Positions 16,813-25,406 of a stretch of DNA of 64,000 bases are shown in pieces. The stretch's first letter is position 1. Every line of letters starts with the position of its first letter. A program made the position numbers and the translations under genes. Origin of the DNA: DASSUW01 sp963803335 (lineage in GTDB: Bacteria > Actinomycetota > Thermoleophilia > Solirubrobacterales > Solirubrobacteraceae); NCBI GenBank assembly GCA_963803335.1, contig CAWDME010000019.1, positions 62,001 to 126,000 of the forward strand, written 5' to 3'. The notes beneath the pieces were generated by a model that saw nothing but the letters and a program-made list of their open reading frames with translations, was not told the DNA's origin and did no database searches.

Positions 16813-17873
16813 GCGGCAGCCCTCCGAGCGCCCGCGACCTTGTACACGTAGGCGAGGAGCTGCGCCACGGCGGCGAACATCTCCTCAGGGATCTGACGGC
16901 CGACGTCGACGCTCGCGTACAGCGCGCGCGCCAGCGGCGGATCCGGCACGACCTCGACCCCGTATTCGGCCGCGGTGCGGCGGATCCGTAGCGCGAGGTG
17001 GTCGGTGCCCTTGGCGACGACGATCGGCGCCGGGTTCTCGGCGTCGTACTTGAGCGCGACCGAGAAGTGCGTCGGGTTGGTCACCACGACGTCGGCCGTC
17101 GGCACCGCGTCCATCATGCGCGCGCGGGCCAGCTCCATGGCGCGGCGGCGCTGGGCCATGCGGATCTCGTTCGGCAGCTCCTGCTGCTTGTGCTCCTGCT
17201 TGACCTCTTCCTTGTCCATCTTGAGGCCCTTCTCGAAGCGGTGGCGCTGCCAGAAGAAGTCGGCGGCGGCGATCGCGAGGTAGGCGAGCGCGGCGCGCTG
17301 GGCGAGCTGCATCACGAGGGTGGCGAGCGCGGGCAGGAAGGCTTCGGCGGGCATGCCGACGAGCGCCGCCATCTCGTCGAGCTTCGGGAACAGCGCCAGC
17401 GCGACGATCGCGCCGACGGCGGCGACCTTGAGCGTCGACTTGACGGCCTCGACCGCCGAATTCGGGCTGAACAGCTGCTTGAGGCCGGACGCCGGGTTGA
17501 GCTTCTTGAAGTCGGGCTTGACCGCCTGGAAGGACGGCTTGAAGCCGACCTGGACGACGTTGGCGAACGCGCCGGCGATCGCGCAGACGATCACGATCGG
17601 CGCGATGCCGACAAGCACGTGGCCGCCGATCGTCATGAACAGCTCGCCGATGCCCTTGCGGTCGACGACGCTCGGCTCCTTGATCAGGTCGAGGATGCCG
17701 ACCATCGCGTCGGCCATCCGGTGGTACGTCCCGGGGCCGAAGGCGGACAGCGCGAGCACCGAGGCGAGCATCACGACGGCGCCGTTGACGTCCTGCGAGC
17801 GCGCGACCTGGCCCTTCTTGCGGGCCTCTTGGCGCTTCTTCGGTGTGGCCTTCTCGGTCTTGTTCTCAGCCAT
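16809..17873 (-). CDS. flhB: Flagellar export substrate-specificity switch protein FlhB
   Basis: 354 residues. The N-terminus MAENKTEKATPKKRQEARKKG is typical (first 20 residues), four membrane segments follow, and the cytoplasmic domain has the autocleavage motif NPTH in DVVVTNPTHFSVAL. Cleavage between N and P switches export from rod/hook to filament substrates. It starts 1 bp after the fliR stop and overlaps flhA. An FlhB-like second protein lacking the membrane part is encoded at 38861. Confidence 0.98.
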   Translation of the reverse strand: MAENKTEKATPKKRQEARKKGQVARSQDVNGAVVMLASVLALSAFGPGTYHRMADAMVGILDLIKEPSVVDRKGIGELFMTIGGHVLVGIAPIVIVCAIAGAFANVVQVGFKPSFQAVKPDFKKLNPASGLKQLFSPNSAVEAVKSTLKVAAVGAIVALALFPKLDEMAALVGMPAEAFLPALATLVMQLAQRAALAYLAIAAADFFWQRHRFEKGLKMDKEEVKQEHKQQELPNEIRMAQRRRAMELARARMMDAVPTADVVVTNPTHFSVALKYDAENPAPIVVAKGTDHLALRIRRTAAEYGVEVVPDPPLARALYASVDVGRQIPEEMFAAVAQLLAYVYKVAGARRAAA

Positions 17874-17874
17874 C

Positions 17875-18672
17875 TCAGCCGGCCACCTTCAGGGTGTGCA
17901 GGGCGGAGGCCACGGAGCTCTGCAGCTCGTCGCCGAGCCAGCCGGCCACGAACGGCAGCGAGGCGCCGACGAGCACGAGGCCGACGGTGACCTTGGCCGG
18001 GAAGCCGACGCCGAACACGTTGAGCTGCGGCACGACGCGCGAAACGAGGCCGAAGGCGACGTCGGTGAGCAGCGTGGCGAGCATCACCGGCGCGCAGACC
18101 TGGACGGCCGCGCCGAAGATGCCGCTGAAGGCGACCTCGGCGCCCGCGACGAGCGAGGCCATGTTCGGCGCCTCGGTGAGCGGGATCGCCTCGTAGGACC
18201 GGGCGAGACCCTGGATCACCCAGGCGTCGCCGTTGATGACGACGAAGATCATCACGCCGATCAGCGCGTAGAGCTGGTTCAGGACGCCGCCGTTGGTGCC
18301 GTTGATCGGGTCGACGAGCGCGCCGAACGAGAAGCCGATCAGCGTGTCGAGCAGGCTGCCGGCCACCTGGATGGCGGCGAACAGCGCGGCGAGCGAGAAC
18401 GAGAAGGCCATCCCGACGAGCATCTCCTTGAGGATCAGCCCGCCGAGCGCGAGGACGTCCATCGGGATGTGCTGGCCGTCGCCGGCGTGCGAGGCGATCG
18501 GGTAGATGCCGATCGCGAGGCCGACGGCGACGATGCCCTTGGCGCGCGCGGGGATCATCTTCGAGCTGAAGAGCGGCGCCAGCAGGAAGAGCGGCGAGAT
18601 GCGCGCGAGGACGAGGATGAAGCCGGCGGTCTGCTGCTCGCTGAAGTGGGCGAGCAGGTCCTCGGGCCTCAT
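17875..18672 (-). CDS. fliR: Flagellar export protein FliR
   Basis: 265 residues, six or so membrane segments, with family blocks ARISPLFLLAPLFSSKMIPA near the N-terminus (20 residues) and LINVFGVGFPAK-like NVFGVGFPAKVTVG late in the protein. It joins FliP and FliQ to form the export pore. The ATG at 18672 overlaps the fliQ stop (ATGA), which fixes the start over a longer reading upstream. Confidence 0.97.
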   Translation of the reverse strand: MRPEDLLAHFSEQQTAGFILVLARISPLFLLAPLFSSKMIPARAKGIVAVGLAIGIYPIASHAGDGQHIPMDVLALGGLILKEMLVGMAFSFSLAALFAAIQVAGSLLDTLIGFSFGALVDPINGTNGGVLNQLYALIGVMIFVVINGDAWVIQGLARSYEAIPLTEAPNMASLVAGAEVAFSGIFGAAVQVCAPVMLATLLTDVAFGLVSRVVPQLNVFGVGFPAKVTVGLVLVGASLPFVAGWLGDELQSSVASALHTLKVAG

Positions 18673-18941
18673 CCGCCCACCAGCTTCGGGATCTCGGAGT
18701 ACAGGCCCTCGGTCCACGTGAGCAGCTGGCCGAGCATCCACGGGCCGCCGACGACGAGCACGACGGCGAGGCCGGCGATCTTCGGGATGAAGGAGAGCGT
18801 CTGCTCCTGGATCTGCGTGGCGGCCTGGAAGATCGAGACCAGCAGGCCGACGACGAGACCGACCAGCAGCAGCGGCATGGCGATCTTGATCGCGAGCTCC
18901 ATCGCGGAGACGCAGATGCTGATGACCTGGTCCTGGCTCAT
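18669..18941 (-). CDS. fliQ: Flagellar export protein FliQ
   Basis: 90 residues, two membrane helices with the conserved loop SIFQAATQIQEQTLSFIPKI. Four FliQ subunits wrap the FliP/FliR pore. The start overlaps the fliP stop by 4 bp and the stop overlaps fliR, so the three are translationally coupled. Confidence 0.98.
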   Translation of the reverse strand: MSQDQVISICVSAMELAIKIAMPLLLVGLVVGLLVSIFQAATQIQEQTLSFIPKIAGLAVVLVVGGPWMLGQLLTWTEGLYSEIPKLVGG

Positions 18942-19579
18942 ACGTGGAAGCTCTCCACCAGCGAGCGGGTGACCAGGTTCCAGCCGTCCACGAGGACGAA
19001 CAGGAGGATCTTGAACGGCAGCGAGATGAAGACGGGCGGCAGCATCACCATGCCCATCGACATCAAGGTCGCGCCGACGACTATGTCGATTATCAAGAAC
19101 GGCAGGAAGATCAGGAACCCGATCTGGAACGCCGTCTTGAGCTCCGAGATGATGAAGGCGGGGATGAGGACGTGGGTCGGGATGTCGGCCCGCGTCTTCG
19201 GATGCTCGACCTTGCCGAGCTTGGCGAACAGCGCGAGGTCCTTGGTGCGCGTCTGGTCGAACATGAACTCGCGCATCGGCCCCTCAGCGCGGTGGAACGC
19301 CTGCTCCTGCGTGATCTTGTGCTTCTGGAGCGGGACGATCGCGTCGTCCTTGATCTTCGTGAACGTCGGGAACATCACGAAGAAGGTCAGGAACAGCGCG
19401 ATGCCGACCAGCACCTGGTTCGGCGGGGCGGTCGGCGTGCCCAGGCCGGTGCGGATGAACCCCAGGACGATCAGGATGCGGGTGAAGCCGGTGACGGTGA
19501 ACAGCAGCGCCGGGACGAGCGAGACCCCGCCGATCAGCAGCAGCAGCTGGACCGCGCTCTGGCCGTCGGTGCCCTTCAC
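18938..19579 (-). CDS. fliP: Flagellar export pore protein FliP
   Basis: 213 residues, with FTRILIVLGFIRTGLGT, PPNQVLVGIALFLTFFVM and a C-terminal HVLIPAFIISELKTAF block, all diagnostic of FliP. There is no cleavable signal peptide, as in Bacillus FliP. The GTG start overlaps the fliO stop (GTGA). Five subunits form the pore with FliR and FliQ in the basal-body membrane. Confidence 0.98.
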   Translation of the reverse strand: MKGTDGQSAVQLLLLIGGVSLVPALLFTVTGFTRILIVLGFIRTGLGTPTAPPNQVLVGIALFLTFFVMFPTFTKIKDDAIVPLQKHKITQEQAFHRAEGPMREFMFDQTRTKDLALFAKLGKVEHPKTRADIPTHVLIPAFIISELKTAFQIGFLIFLPFLIIDIVVGATLMSMGMVMLPPVFISLPFKILLFVLVDGWNLVTRSLVESFHV

Positions 19580-20097
19580 TTGATCACCGTCCGGCGGCGC
19601 AGCGCCTCGAGGAAGCCGGGCTTGTCGACCGTCTCGGCCGGCAGCAGGATCGGCTGTCCGCTCTCGTCGTCGGCGAGCAGCCCGAGCATGCGGGCCTCGT
19701 GCTCGCCGTAGGTGCGGATCGGCGTGACGCCGTGCTCTCCGACACCGACGAGCACGACCTCGTCGCCGGCGCGGACCAGGTGCATCGCCCGGTTCTGGCC
19801 GAGCGGCAGCGTGGCCAGCGTCTTGAGCCCGGAGCCCTCCGCGGTCGCCTCACGCGAGGCCTTGACCTGCTTGAGGACCCAGTACAGCCCGTAGATGACG
19901 GCGATGACGATCGCCAGGCCGACGATCGTGCGCACGAGCCCGCCGGACGACGTGCCGACGTTCTCCGTGGCCTTGGCCTTGGAGTCTTGGAGGTTGAGCG
20001 GCGTGTTCTCACCGTTCGCCGCGAGGGCGGCGGGCGCGAGGAGGAGCAGGCCGAGAACGGCCGCCCCAGCCGACTTGAAGGCAGAGGAAAGCGGCAT
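19576..20097 (-). CDS. fliO: Flagellar biosynthesis protein FliO
   Basis: 173 residues. A signal peptide (GLLLLAPAALAANG) is followed by a short extracytoplasmic part, one membrane helix near residue 65 (VGLAIVIAVIYGLYWVL) and the cytoplasmic FliO domain with LKTLATLPLGQNRAMHLVRAG (first 20 residues recognisable). It helps FliP fold and assemble. First gene of the fliOPQR-flhBA-flhF-pilZ run, behind a sigma-28 promoter. ATG at 20097 is preferred to the GTG 3 bp upstream. Confidence 0.93.
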   Translation of the reverse strand: MPLSSAFKSAGAAVLGLLLLAPAALAANGENTPLNLQDSKAKATENVGTSSGGLVRTIVGLAIVIAVIYGLYWVLKQVKASREATAEGSGLKTLATLPLGQNRAMHLVRAGDEVVLVGVGEHGVTPIRTYGEHEARMLGLLADDESGQPILLPAETVDKPGFLEALRRRTVIK

Positions 20098-20136
20098 CAC
20101 CGAGGAAGGACGAGTCTGGATCAGGACTCGACCCGT

Positions 20137-20163
20137 TCATCGGCCGCCGCCGCGCCACCTTGA
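20137..20163 (-). promoter_or_regulatory. Sigma-28 promoter of the fliO operon
   Basis: Minus strand: TCAA-N15-GCCGATGA, with exact 15-bp spacing. It lies in the 77-bp gap between the ABC permease stop and fliO, with about 40 bp of leader. Confidence 0.8.
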
Positions 20164-20174
20164 GCAGCGGGATT

Positions 20175-20891
20175 TCAGTCCACGTCGCGGCGCCGCTCGA
20201 CCAGCAGGCCGGCGGTGAAGAAGACGACGGCCCAGACGAGGAGCACGATCACGGCCTTGGTCCACGACAGCGACAGGTCGCTCTGCGCGCCCCCGGCGAC
20301 GCCGGCGGCCGGCAGCGTGGTGTAGGCCGGGAGATTGTCGCTGATCAGCTGGAGCGCCGGCGAGAGGATGAACAGCCAGATCAGGGCGCCGACGACGCCC
20401 GCGACCTGGTTGCGCACGAGCACGCCGACGCCCACGCCGAGCGCCGTGGTGAGCACGGCCACGATCAGCCCGCCTCCGATGATCGTCGCGAAGTCCTTGG
20501 CCGCGAGCGACTCGCCGCCGCTCGCCAGCGACAGCCCGAGCGCGAGCGCGACGACGACCATCACGGCGCCGACCACCAGCGCCGTGAGCATGTAGGCGAT
20601 CAGCCGCGCGACCGTCAGGCGCCCTCGGCCGGGCGCGATCAGCACCGCCGGCGCGATCGTCCGGTGCCGGTACTCGCCGGTGGCGCCGACGATCCCGAAG
20701 ATCAGCAGCGGAACCGACAGGACGCCGCCGACGTTCATCGCCTCGCGCTTCTCCTGGGCGGTCGTGGGGTCGCCGGCGAGGGTGCTGATCAGCACAAGTG
20801 CCAGGACCAGCAGCACCGAGGCGACGCCGAAGGCGAGCGCCGTCCGCGTCGTGCGCACCTTGATCAGCTCGCCAGAGATCAGCCGCGTCAT
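20175..20891 (-). CDS. ABC-2 type transporter permease
   Basis: 238 residues with six predicted membrane segments. LISGELIKVRTTRTA at the N-terminus and IVGATGEYRHRTIAPAVL are typical of ABC-2 permeases that export small molecules or peptides. The ATG overlaps the stop of the ATPase gene (ATGA), so the two form a transporter. It lies between flagellar genes but has no known flagellar role. Substrate unknown. Confidence 0.9.
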   Translation of the reverse strand: MTRLISGELIKVRTTRTALAFGVASVLLVLALVLISTLAGDPTTAQEKREAMNVGGVLSVPLLIFGIVGATGEYRHRTIAPAVLIAPGRGRLTVARLIAYMLTALVVGAVMVVVALALGLSLASGGESLAAKDFATIIGGGLIVAVLTTALGVGVGVLVRNQVAGVVGALIWLFILSPALQLISDNLPAYTTLPAAGVAGGAQSDLSLSWTKAVIVLLVWAVVFFTAGLLVERRRDVD

Positions 20892-21778
20892 GCGATCGGC
20901 CGCTCGTCGCTGGTGAGCGCCAGGAACGCTTCCTCGAGCGAGGTCGCGCGCGTCGTCAGCTCGTGCACGGGCACGCCGGCGGCGAACGCCACCTCGCCGA
21001 CCCGGGCGGGATCGTCGGCGTCGACGAGCAGCTCGTCGCCGTCGCCGGCGGCACTCAGGCCCGCGTGCTCGAGCGCCGCGCGCAGCTCGGCGGTGCGGGG
21101 GGAGCGGACGACTACATGGCCGCCGGCGGTCAGGCGCGACACCGGGCCCTGGTCGACGAGCCGGCCGCGGTGGATGACGACGACGTCGTCGACAGTCTGG
21201 GCCACCTCGGCGAGCACGTGGCTGGAGACGAGCACGGTCCGGCCCTCGGCCGCCATGCCGCGCAGGAAGTCGCGCAGCCAGCGGATGCCCTGGGGGTCGA
21301 GGCCGTTGGCGGGCTCGTCGAGCACCAGCACCTGCGGGTCGCCGAGCAGCGTCGCGGCGAGGCCCAGCCGCTGGCGCATGCCGAGTGAGTACTTGCCGGC
21401 GCGCCGGCCCGCGGCGTCAGCGAGCTCGACGAGCCGCAGCACCTCGTCGACGCGCGAGCGCGGGAGCCCGGCCATCGCCGCCAGGGCGCGCAGGTGGTCG
21501 CGGCCGCTGCGGCCCGGGTGGGCGCCCGCGATCTCGAGGTTGGCGCCGACGACGCGCGCCGGCTCCGGTAGCTGGGAGTAGGGCTGCCCGAGCACGGTCG
21601 CGTGCCCGGCGGTCGGCCGCGCCAGCGCCAGGATCATCCGCAGCGTGGTGGTCTTGCCCGCGCCGTTGGGCCCGAGGAACCCGGTCACCGCCCCGTCGCG
21701 AACCGAGAACGAGAGGTCGTCGACCGCGGTCACGGACCCGTAGCGCTTCGTCAGCCCCACCGCGTCGATCGCCGTCAC
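20888..21778 (-). CDS. ABC transporter ATP-binding protein
   Basis: 296 residues. Walker A FLGPNGAGKTTT, signature YSLGMRQRLGLAATLL, Walker B VLVLDEPANGLDPQG and the switch histidine in VLVSSHVLAEV are all intact. It has the C-terminal extension typical of drug/antibiotic-export ATPases (DrrA/CcmA-like). GTG at 21778 is the start that puts the first strand AVGLTKRYGSVTAVDDL at the right distance. Coupled to the permease. Confidence 0.93.
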   Translation of the reverse strand: MTAIDAVGLTKRYGSVTAVDDLSFSVRDGAVTGFLGPNGAGKTTTLRMILALARPTAGHATVLGQPYSQLPEPARVVGANLEIAGAHPGRSGRDHLRALAAMAGLPRSRVDEVLRLVELADAAGRRAGKYSLGMRQRLGLAATLLGDPQVLVLDEPANGLDPQGIRWLRDFLRGMAAEGRTVLVSSHVLAEVAQTVDDVVVIHRGRLVDQGPVSRLTAGGHVVVRSPRTAELRAALEHAGLSAAGDGDELLVDADDPARVGEVAFAAGVPVHELTTRATSLEEAFLALTSDERPIA

Positions 21779-21789
21779 GCGGCGAGAGG

Positions 21790-22605
21790 CTAGCGGCGGT
21801 GCTCGAAGCGCAGCTCGTTGATGACCGCGCCGGAGAGCACGATGATCGCCAGCGCGTAGAACCACACGAGCGCGATCAGCACGAACACGAACGTCGTGCC
21901 GAAGCGCAGCGTGGACACGTTGCGCAGGTACAGCGGGAACACGTAGTCGAGCACGGCGATCGCGAGCGTGGCGCCGAGCGCGCCCGGCCACACGCTCCGC
22001 CAGGGCATGCGCCCGCTCGGGACCAGGGCGTACGTCACGCACAGCGCGATGAACAGCACCAGCACGCCACCGGCCAGCGAGACGCCGTAGACGAGGCCGC
22101 GCACGTCCGAGAGCCCGAACGGCAGGTCGTCCGTGCCGGAGGTCAGCAGGCCCTGCAGCGCCGGCACCGCCACGCTCGCGACGATGAACAGCAGCACCAC
22201 GGCGAACATCCCGAGCGCGAACAGCTTCTGCCGCACCCAGGTGCGGCAGTCGCGGTGGTAGATGCGGCAGAACGCGGTGTCGAGGGCGCCCCAGAACGTG
22301 GAGGCAAACCACACGGCGGCCACGATCGCGAGGATGCCCGCGGTCGTCGAGGTGTGCTGCAACCGCCGGATCGCGGCGCTCAGCGTGCTCTCGGCGGCGC
22401 TGGGGAAGAGCTGCTGAAGGTCGAGCAACACCGAATGCTGCAATTCGGCCGAGCGCAGCACACGACCCGCGATCCACAGCGCGACCAGCGCGAGCGGGAA
22501 GATCGACAGGAGCAGGTTGTACGCGACCATCGACGCAAGGCCTGTGAGGTTGTCCTCGTAAGCCTTGCGCCAGAAATGAACAACCGCGGCGCGGGCACGC
22601 CCCAT
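21790..22605 (-). CDS. YihY/BrkB-family membrane protein
   Basis: 271 residues, six hydrophobic segments. DNLTGLASMVAYNLLLSIFP near the N-terminus (20 residues) and the later VWFYALAIIVLSGAVINE block are diagnostic of the YihY/virulence factor BrkB family. Biochemical role not established. Starts 30 bp after the fliN stop, with a possible GATAAT -10 at 22615-22620. Together with the ABC pair it forms a non-flagellar insertion between fliN and fliO. Confidence 0.9.
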   Translation of the reverse strand: MGRARAAVVHFWRKAYEDNLTGLASMVAYNLLLSIFPLALVALWIAGRVLRSAELQHSVLLDLQQLFPSAAESTLSAAIRRLQHTSTTAGILAIVAAVWFASTFWGALDTAFCRIYHRDCRTWVRQKLFALGMFAVVLLFIVASVAVPALQGLLTSGTDDLPFGLSDVRGLVYGVSLAGGVLVLFIALCVTYALVPSGRMPWRSVWPGALGATLAIAVLDYVFPLYLRNVSTLRFGTTFVFVLIALVWFYALAIIVLSGAVINELRFEHRR

Positions 22606-22614
22606 GCGAGCCGC

Positions 22615-22620
22615 ATTATC
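22615..22620 (-). promoter_or_regulatory. Candidate -10 element of the YihY gene
   Basis: GATAAT on the minus strand, 9 bp before the ATG at 22605. It suggests that the insertion is transcribed from its own housekeeping promoter rather than from the flagellar operon. Confidence 0.4.
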
Positions 22621-22635
22621 CCGGCCGCGGGGTTC

Positions 22636-23052
22636 CTACGCTTCGGCGGGCACAACCGGCGCGATCGCCGGCATCTCGGCGACCGGCGCGGCGGGCACCG
22701 CAGGCTGCGCGGCGTCGGCCTCAGCGGCGGGCTCGCCGGCGACGACCTCGGTGACGCGCAGGCCGAACTCCTCGTCGATCACGACGACCTCGCCGCGCGC
22801 GATCGGCTTGCCGTTGACCAGCAGGTCGACGGGCTCGCCGGCGAGGCGGTTGAGGGTCACGATCGAACCCGGGCCGAGCGCCAGCGTCTCGCGGATCGTC
22901 ATGTGCGTGCGGCCGATCTCGACGGCCAGCTCGACCGGCACGTCGTAGAGACGCTCGAGCTCGGGCGTGTCGGCGCCGGTGTCGGCGCCGACCGGGGTGG
23001 TGGTCGTCTCGAACGGGACGTAATCGACGGGATCGCTCATGGCTTCGCTCAC
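22636..23052 (-). CDS. fliN: Flagellar motor switch protein FliN
   Basis: 138 residues with one SpoA (surface presentation of antigens) domain: YDVPVELAVEIGRTHMTI, then LAGEPVDLLVNGKPIARGEV and VIDEEFGLRVTEV. That is the FliN C-ring fold. A variable acidic N-terminus and an Ala/Pro-rich tail flank it. No CheC-like domain is present, so it is not FliY. The GTG at 23052 overlaps the fliL stop (GTGA). No fliM gene lies between fliL and fliN, where it is usually found. Confidence 0.92.
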   Translation of the reverse strand: MSEAMSDPVDYVPFETTTTPVGADTGADTPELERLYDVPVELAVEIGRTHMTIRETLALGPGSIVTLNRLAGEPVDLLVNGKPIARGEVVVIDEEFGLRVTEVVAGEPAAEADAAQPAVPAAPVAEMPAIAPVVPAEA

Positions 23053-23495
23053 TGGACGGTGACGTCGGGGAACAGGACCTCTTCGACCTTCACGTCGGTC
23101 TTCTTCTTGAGATCCTTGAGGATCTCTTCCTGCAGCTTCTCGCGGCCCTTGCGATCGATGACCTGCGAAGCGGGGGCATCGGTGAGGTCGTCGGTGATGA
23201 TCGCGCGCACGACCGCCTCCTGGCTCATCGTGCCGTAGCCCTCGGGCGGCGAGGCCGCCGCTTCCCCGCCGGCGGGCACGGCCGAGGTGTCGTCGTGCGC
23301 GAGCACGAGCGCGGTGGTCAGCTTGGCGAAGCGACCGTCGTGCAGGTTGACGAGGAACTCCTTCTGAAGGATGTAGACCGTGCCCTCGACCTTGGGCTTG
23401 GCCTCGGCCTTGTCGGAGCCCGCGAACTTGAACTTGTAGGCCCCGCCGAGCACCACGAGGAGCACGGGGAGGACGATCATCAGCTTCTTCTTCAT
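23049..23495 (-). CDS. fliL: Flagellar basal body-associated protein FliL
   Basis: 148 residues. A short cytoplasmic N-terminus MKKKLMIVLPVLLVVLGGAY (20 residues) contains the single membrane helix. The periplasmic part has the family pattern LVNLHDGRFAKLTTALVL and a C-terminal RKGREKLQEEILKDLKK-type block. FliL surrounds and stabilises the MotA/MotB stator. Located between motB and fliN. Confidence 0.92.
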   Translation of the reverse strand: MKKKLMIVLPVLLVVLGGAYKFKFAGSDKAEAKPKVEGTVYILQKEFLVNLHDGRFAKLTTALVLAHDDTSAVPAGGEAAASPPEGYGTMSQEAVVRAIITDDLTDAPASQVIDRKGREKLQEEILKDLKKKTDVKVEEVLFPDVTVQ

Positions 23496-23502
23496 GGTGT
23501 GT

Positions 23503-24318
23503 CTACGACTCCTGGTGCATGCGGGTGAGGATCACGTCGACGCGGCGGTTGCGCGAGCGCCCTGCGGCGGTCGCGTTGCTCGCGGTCGGGTCTTCGGCGC
23601 CGTACAGCGAGCCGGAGAGCCGGCCGCTCGGGACGCCGTCAGAGGCAAAGGTGCGGATCACGGACGAGGCGCGGGCGCCGGACAGCTCCCAGTTGCTCGG
23701 GTATTGAGAGTTGGAGATCGGCTGCGAGTCGGTGTGGCCCTCGACGACGATCGGGTGCGTCTGCTCGGCCTTGAGCACGTCGCCGAGCTTGTCGAGCAGG
23801 TTCAGCGCGCCCGGCTTGAGCACGGCCTGGCCTGAATCGAAGAAGACGTTGTCGGTGAGCAGCTCGACGACGAGGCCGCGCTTGGCGACGGTGGTCTCGA
23901 CCTTGCCGGTCAGGCCCTCCTTGGCGACGAGCGCGTCGATCCGCTCCTTGAGCTTCTTGAAGTCCTGGTTCTCCTTGGCGACGGCTTTGCTCTGCGCCTG
24001 CTCGATCGAGGAGTCGGCCATCGCCTGCAGCGGCGTCATGGCGGGCAGCGGGGGCTCGGTGCCCGGCTTGTTGGGCTGCTTGTCGTTGCCCGTCTCCATG
24101 ACCGCCTGGCCGCCGGAGAGGATCTTGCCCGAGAAGGCGTTCTGGAGCGCCTTCTGCAGCGCCTCGAACTTCGAGGTGTTCACGGACGAGATGGCGAACA
24201 GCACCATGAACAGGCAGAAGAGGAGCGTCATCATGTCGGCGAACGACACGAGCCAGCGCTCCTCGTTCTCGTGCTCCTCCTCGTGGTGCCGACCCTTCTT
24301 GTGGCGCCGCGCGGACAT
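23503..24318 (-). CDS. motB: Flagellar stator protein MotB
   Basis: 271 residues. The membrane helix includes WLVSFADMMTLLFCLFMVLF, in which Asp of SFADMMTLL is the proton-binding residue. The C-terminal OmpA-like domain has VEGHTDSQPISNSQYPSNWE (20 residues) and the closing GRSRNRRVDVI, which binds peptidoglycan. A basic His-rich N-terminus (RRHKKGRHHEEEH) is unusual. It lies 4 bp after motA. Confidence 0.97.
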   Translation of the reverse strand: MSARRHKKGRHHEEEHENEERWLVSFADMMTLLFCLFMVLFAISSVNTSKFEALQKALQNAFSGKILSGGQAVMETGNDKQPNKPGTEPPLPAMTPLQAMADSSIEQAQSKAVAKENQDFKKLKERIDALVAKEGLTGKVETTVAKRGLVVELLTDNVFFDSGQAVLKPGALNLLDKLGDVLKAEQTHPIVVEGHTDSQPISNSQYPSNWELSGARASSVIRTFASDGVPSGRLSGSLYGAEDPTASNATAAGRSRNRRVDVILTRMHQES

Positions 24319-24322
24319 CGGC

Positions 24323-25126
24323 CTACGCGGCTTCCTTCTGTGCCTTGGAGGCGGCGGCCGCCTCCTCCTCGGACATCCGCATGGCCGGCGGGACGTACGC
24401 GGTGAGCTTCTCCTGGACGACGCGCGGGTTGTCGCCGGCCTGGATCGCGAGGATGCCCTCGAGGGTCATCTCACGGAAGTGGAGCTCTTCCTCTGACAGC
24501 TGCTTGAGCCGCGAGGCGATCGGGAGATAGATGAGGTTGGCGGTCGAGATGCCGATCAGCGTCGCGATGAACGCGGAGGAGATCGACGGCCCGAGCGTCT
24601 CGGGCTTGGAAAGGTTGGAGAGCACGTGCACGAGCCCGAAAACCGTGCCGATGATGCCCAGCGTCGGGGCGTAGCCGCCGGCCTTCTCGAACGGCTGCGT
24701 GGCCGCCTTATGGCGCTTGCGCATCGCGTCGTTCTCGGCCTCGAGGACGTCGGCGACGAGCTCGGGGTCGGTGCCGTCGACGACGAGCTGGAGGCCCTTC
24801 TTGGTGAACGGGTCCTCGACGTTGGCGAGCTGCTCGTCGAGCGCCAGCAGACCGTCGCGGCGCGCCTGCTCGGCGTAGCCGACGAGCTCGGTGACGCGGC
24901 CGTTGAGCTCGAGGACGTCCGGGCTGAACGCCTTCTTGTAGAGCTTCGGGATCGCCTTGATCGAATCGAAGCTCGTGCCGGTGATCGTCGCGCCGAGCGT
25001 GCCGACGAGCACGATCAGCATGGCGGACGGGTTGATGACCGCCATGATGTTCGAGCCCTCCATCGTGGCGCCCATGGCGATGCCCAGGCAGCCGACGATG
25101 ATGCCGATGATCGACGAAGCCTTCAT
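24323..25126 (-). CDS. motA: Flagellar stator protein MotA
   Basis: 267 residues, four membrane helices. ALDEQLANVEDPFTKKGLQL is the cytoplasmic torque-generating loop, and GGYAPTLGIIGTVFGLVHVL (20 residues) with the conserved prolines is the third helix. It forms the proton channel with MotB. The ATG overlaps the flbD stop. The C-terminus ends in an Ala/Glu-rich tail. Confidence 0.97.
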   Translation of the reverse strand: MKASSIIGIIVGCLGIAMGATMEGSNIMAVINPSAMLIVLVGTLGATITGTSFDSIKAIPKLYKKAFSPDVLELNGRVTELVGYAEQARRDGLLALDEQLANVEDPFTKKGLQLVVDGTDPELVADVLEAENDAMRKRHKAATQPFEKAGGYAPTLGIIGTVFGLVHVLSNLSKPETLGPSISSAFIATLIGISTANLIYLPIASRLKQLSEEELHFREMTLEGILAIQAGDNPRVVQEKLTAYVPPAMRMSEEEAAAASKAQKEAA

Positions 25127-25398
25127 CGATCGCGCTCCTCGCCGTTGACGTGCTCACCACGGACCACGTGCAGCGGCACGTCGGAGCGGCGCCGGACCCG
25201 CGGCAGGCCGGCCTCGAGGATCGAGGCGCGCCAGGTGCGGACGAGGTCGATGACCTCCTCGGGGCGCTCGGAGACGATCAGCTTGGTGTGGGTGGTGAGA
25301 GTCACGACGGTGTCGGGGGTTGCCTCGATCGACAGGATCAGGTCCGGGTTGAGGTGGAAGTCCTCGTCGGGGTGCGCGAGTCGATGGAGACGGATCAC
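25123..25398 (-). CDS. flbD: FlbD family flagellar protein
   Basis: 91 residues from GTG 25398. The family core is IRLHRLAHPDEDFHLNPDLI followed by EATPDTVVTLTTHTKLIVSE (20 residues), as in the small FlbD/SwrD proteins that precede motA in many Gram-positive bacteria. SwrD raises motor torque in Bacillus. A longer reading from 25452 is less likely because the family starts at IRL. There is a roughly 25-residue basic C-terminal extension. First gene of flbD-motA-motB-fliL-fliN. Confidence 0.85.
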   Translation of the reverse strand: MIRLHRLAHPDEDFHLNPDLILSIEATPDTVVTLTTHTKLIVSERPEEVIDLVRTWRASILEAGLPRVRRRSDVPLHVVRGEHVNGEERDR

Positions 25399-25406
25399 GT
25401 CCGGGG

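Noticed and set aside
18938..19579. FliP without a signal peptide as a defect
   Set aside because: Gram-positive FliP (for example in Bacillus) also lacks the cleavable signal, so this is normal.
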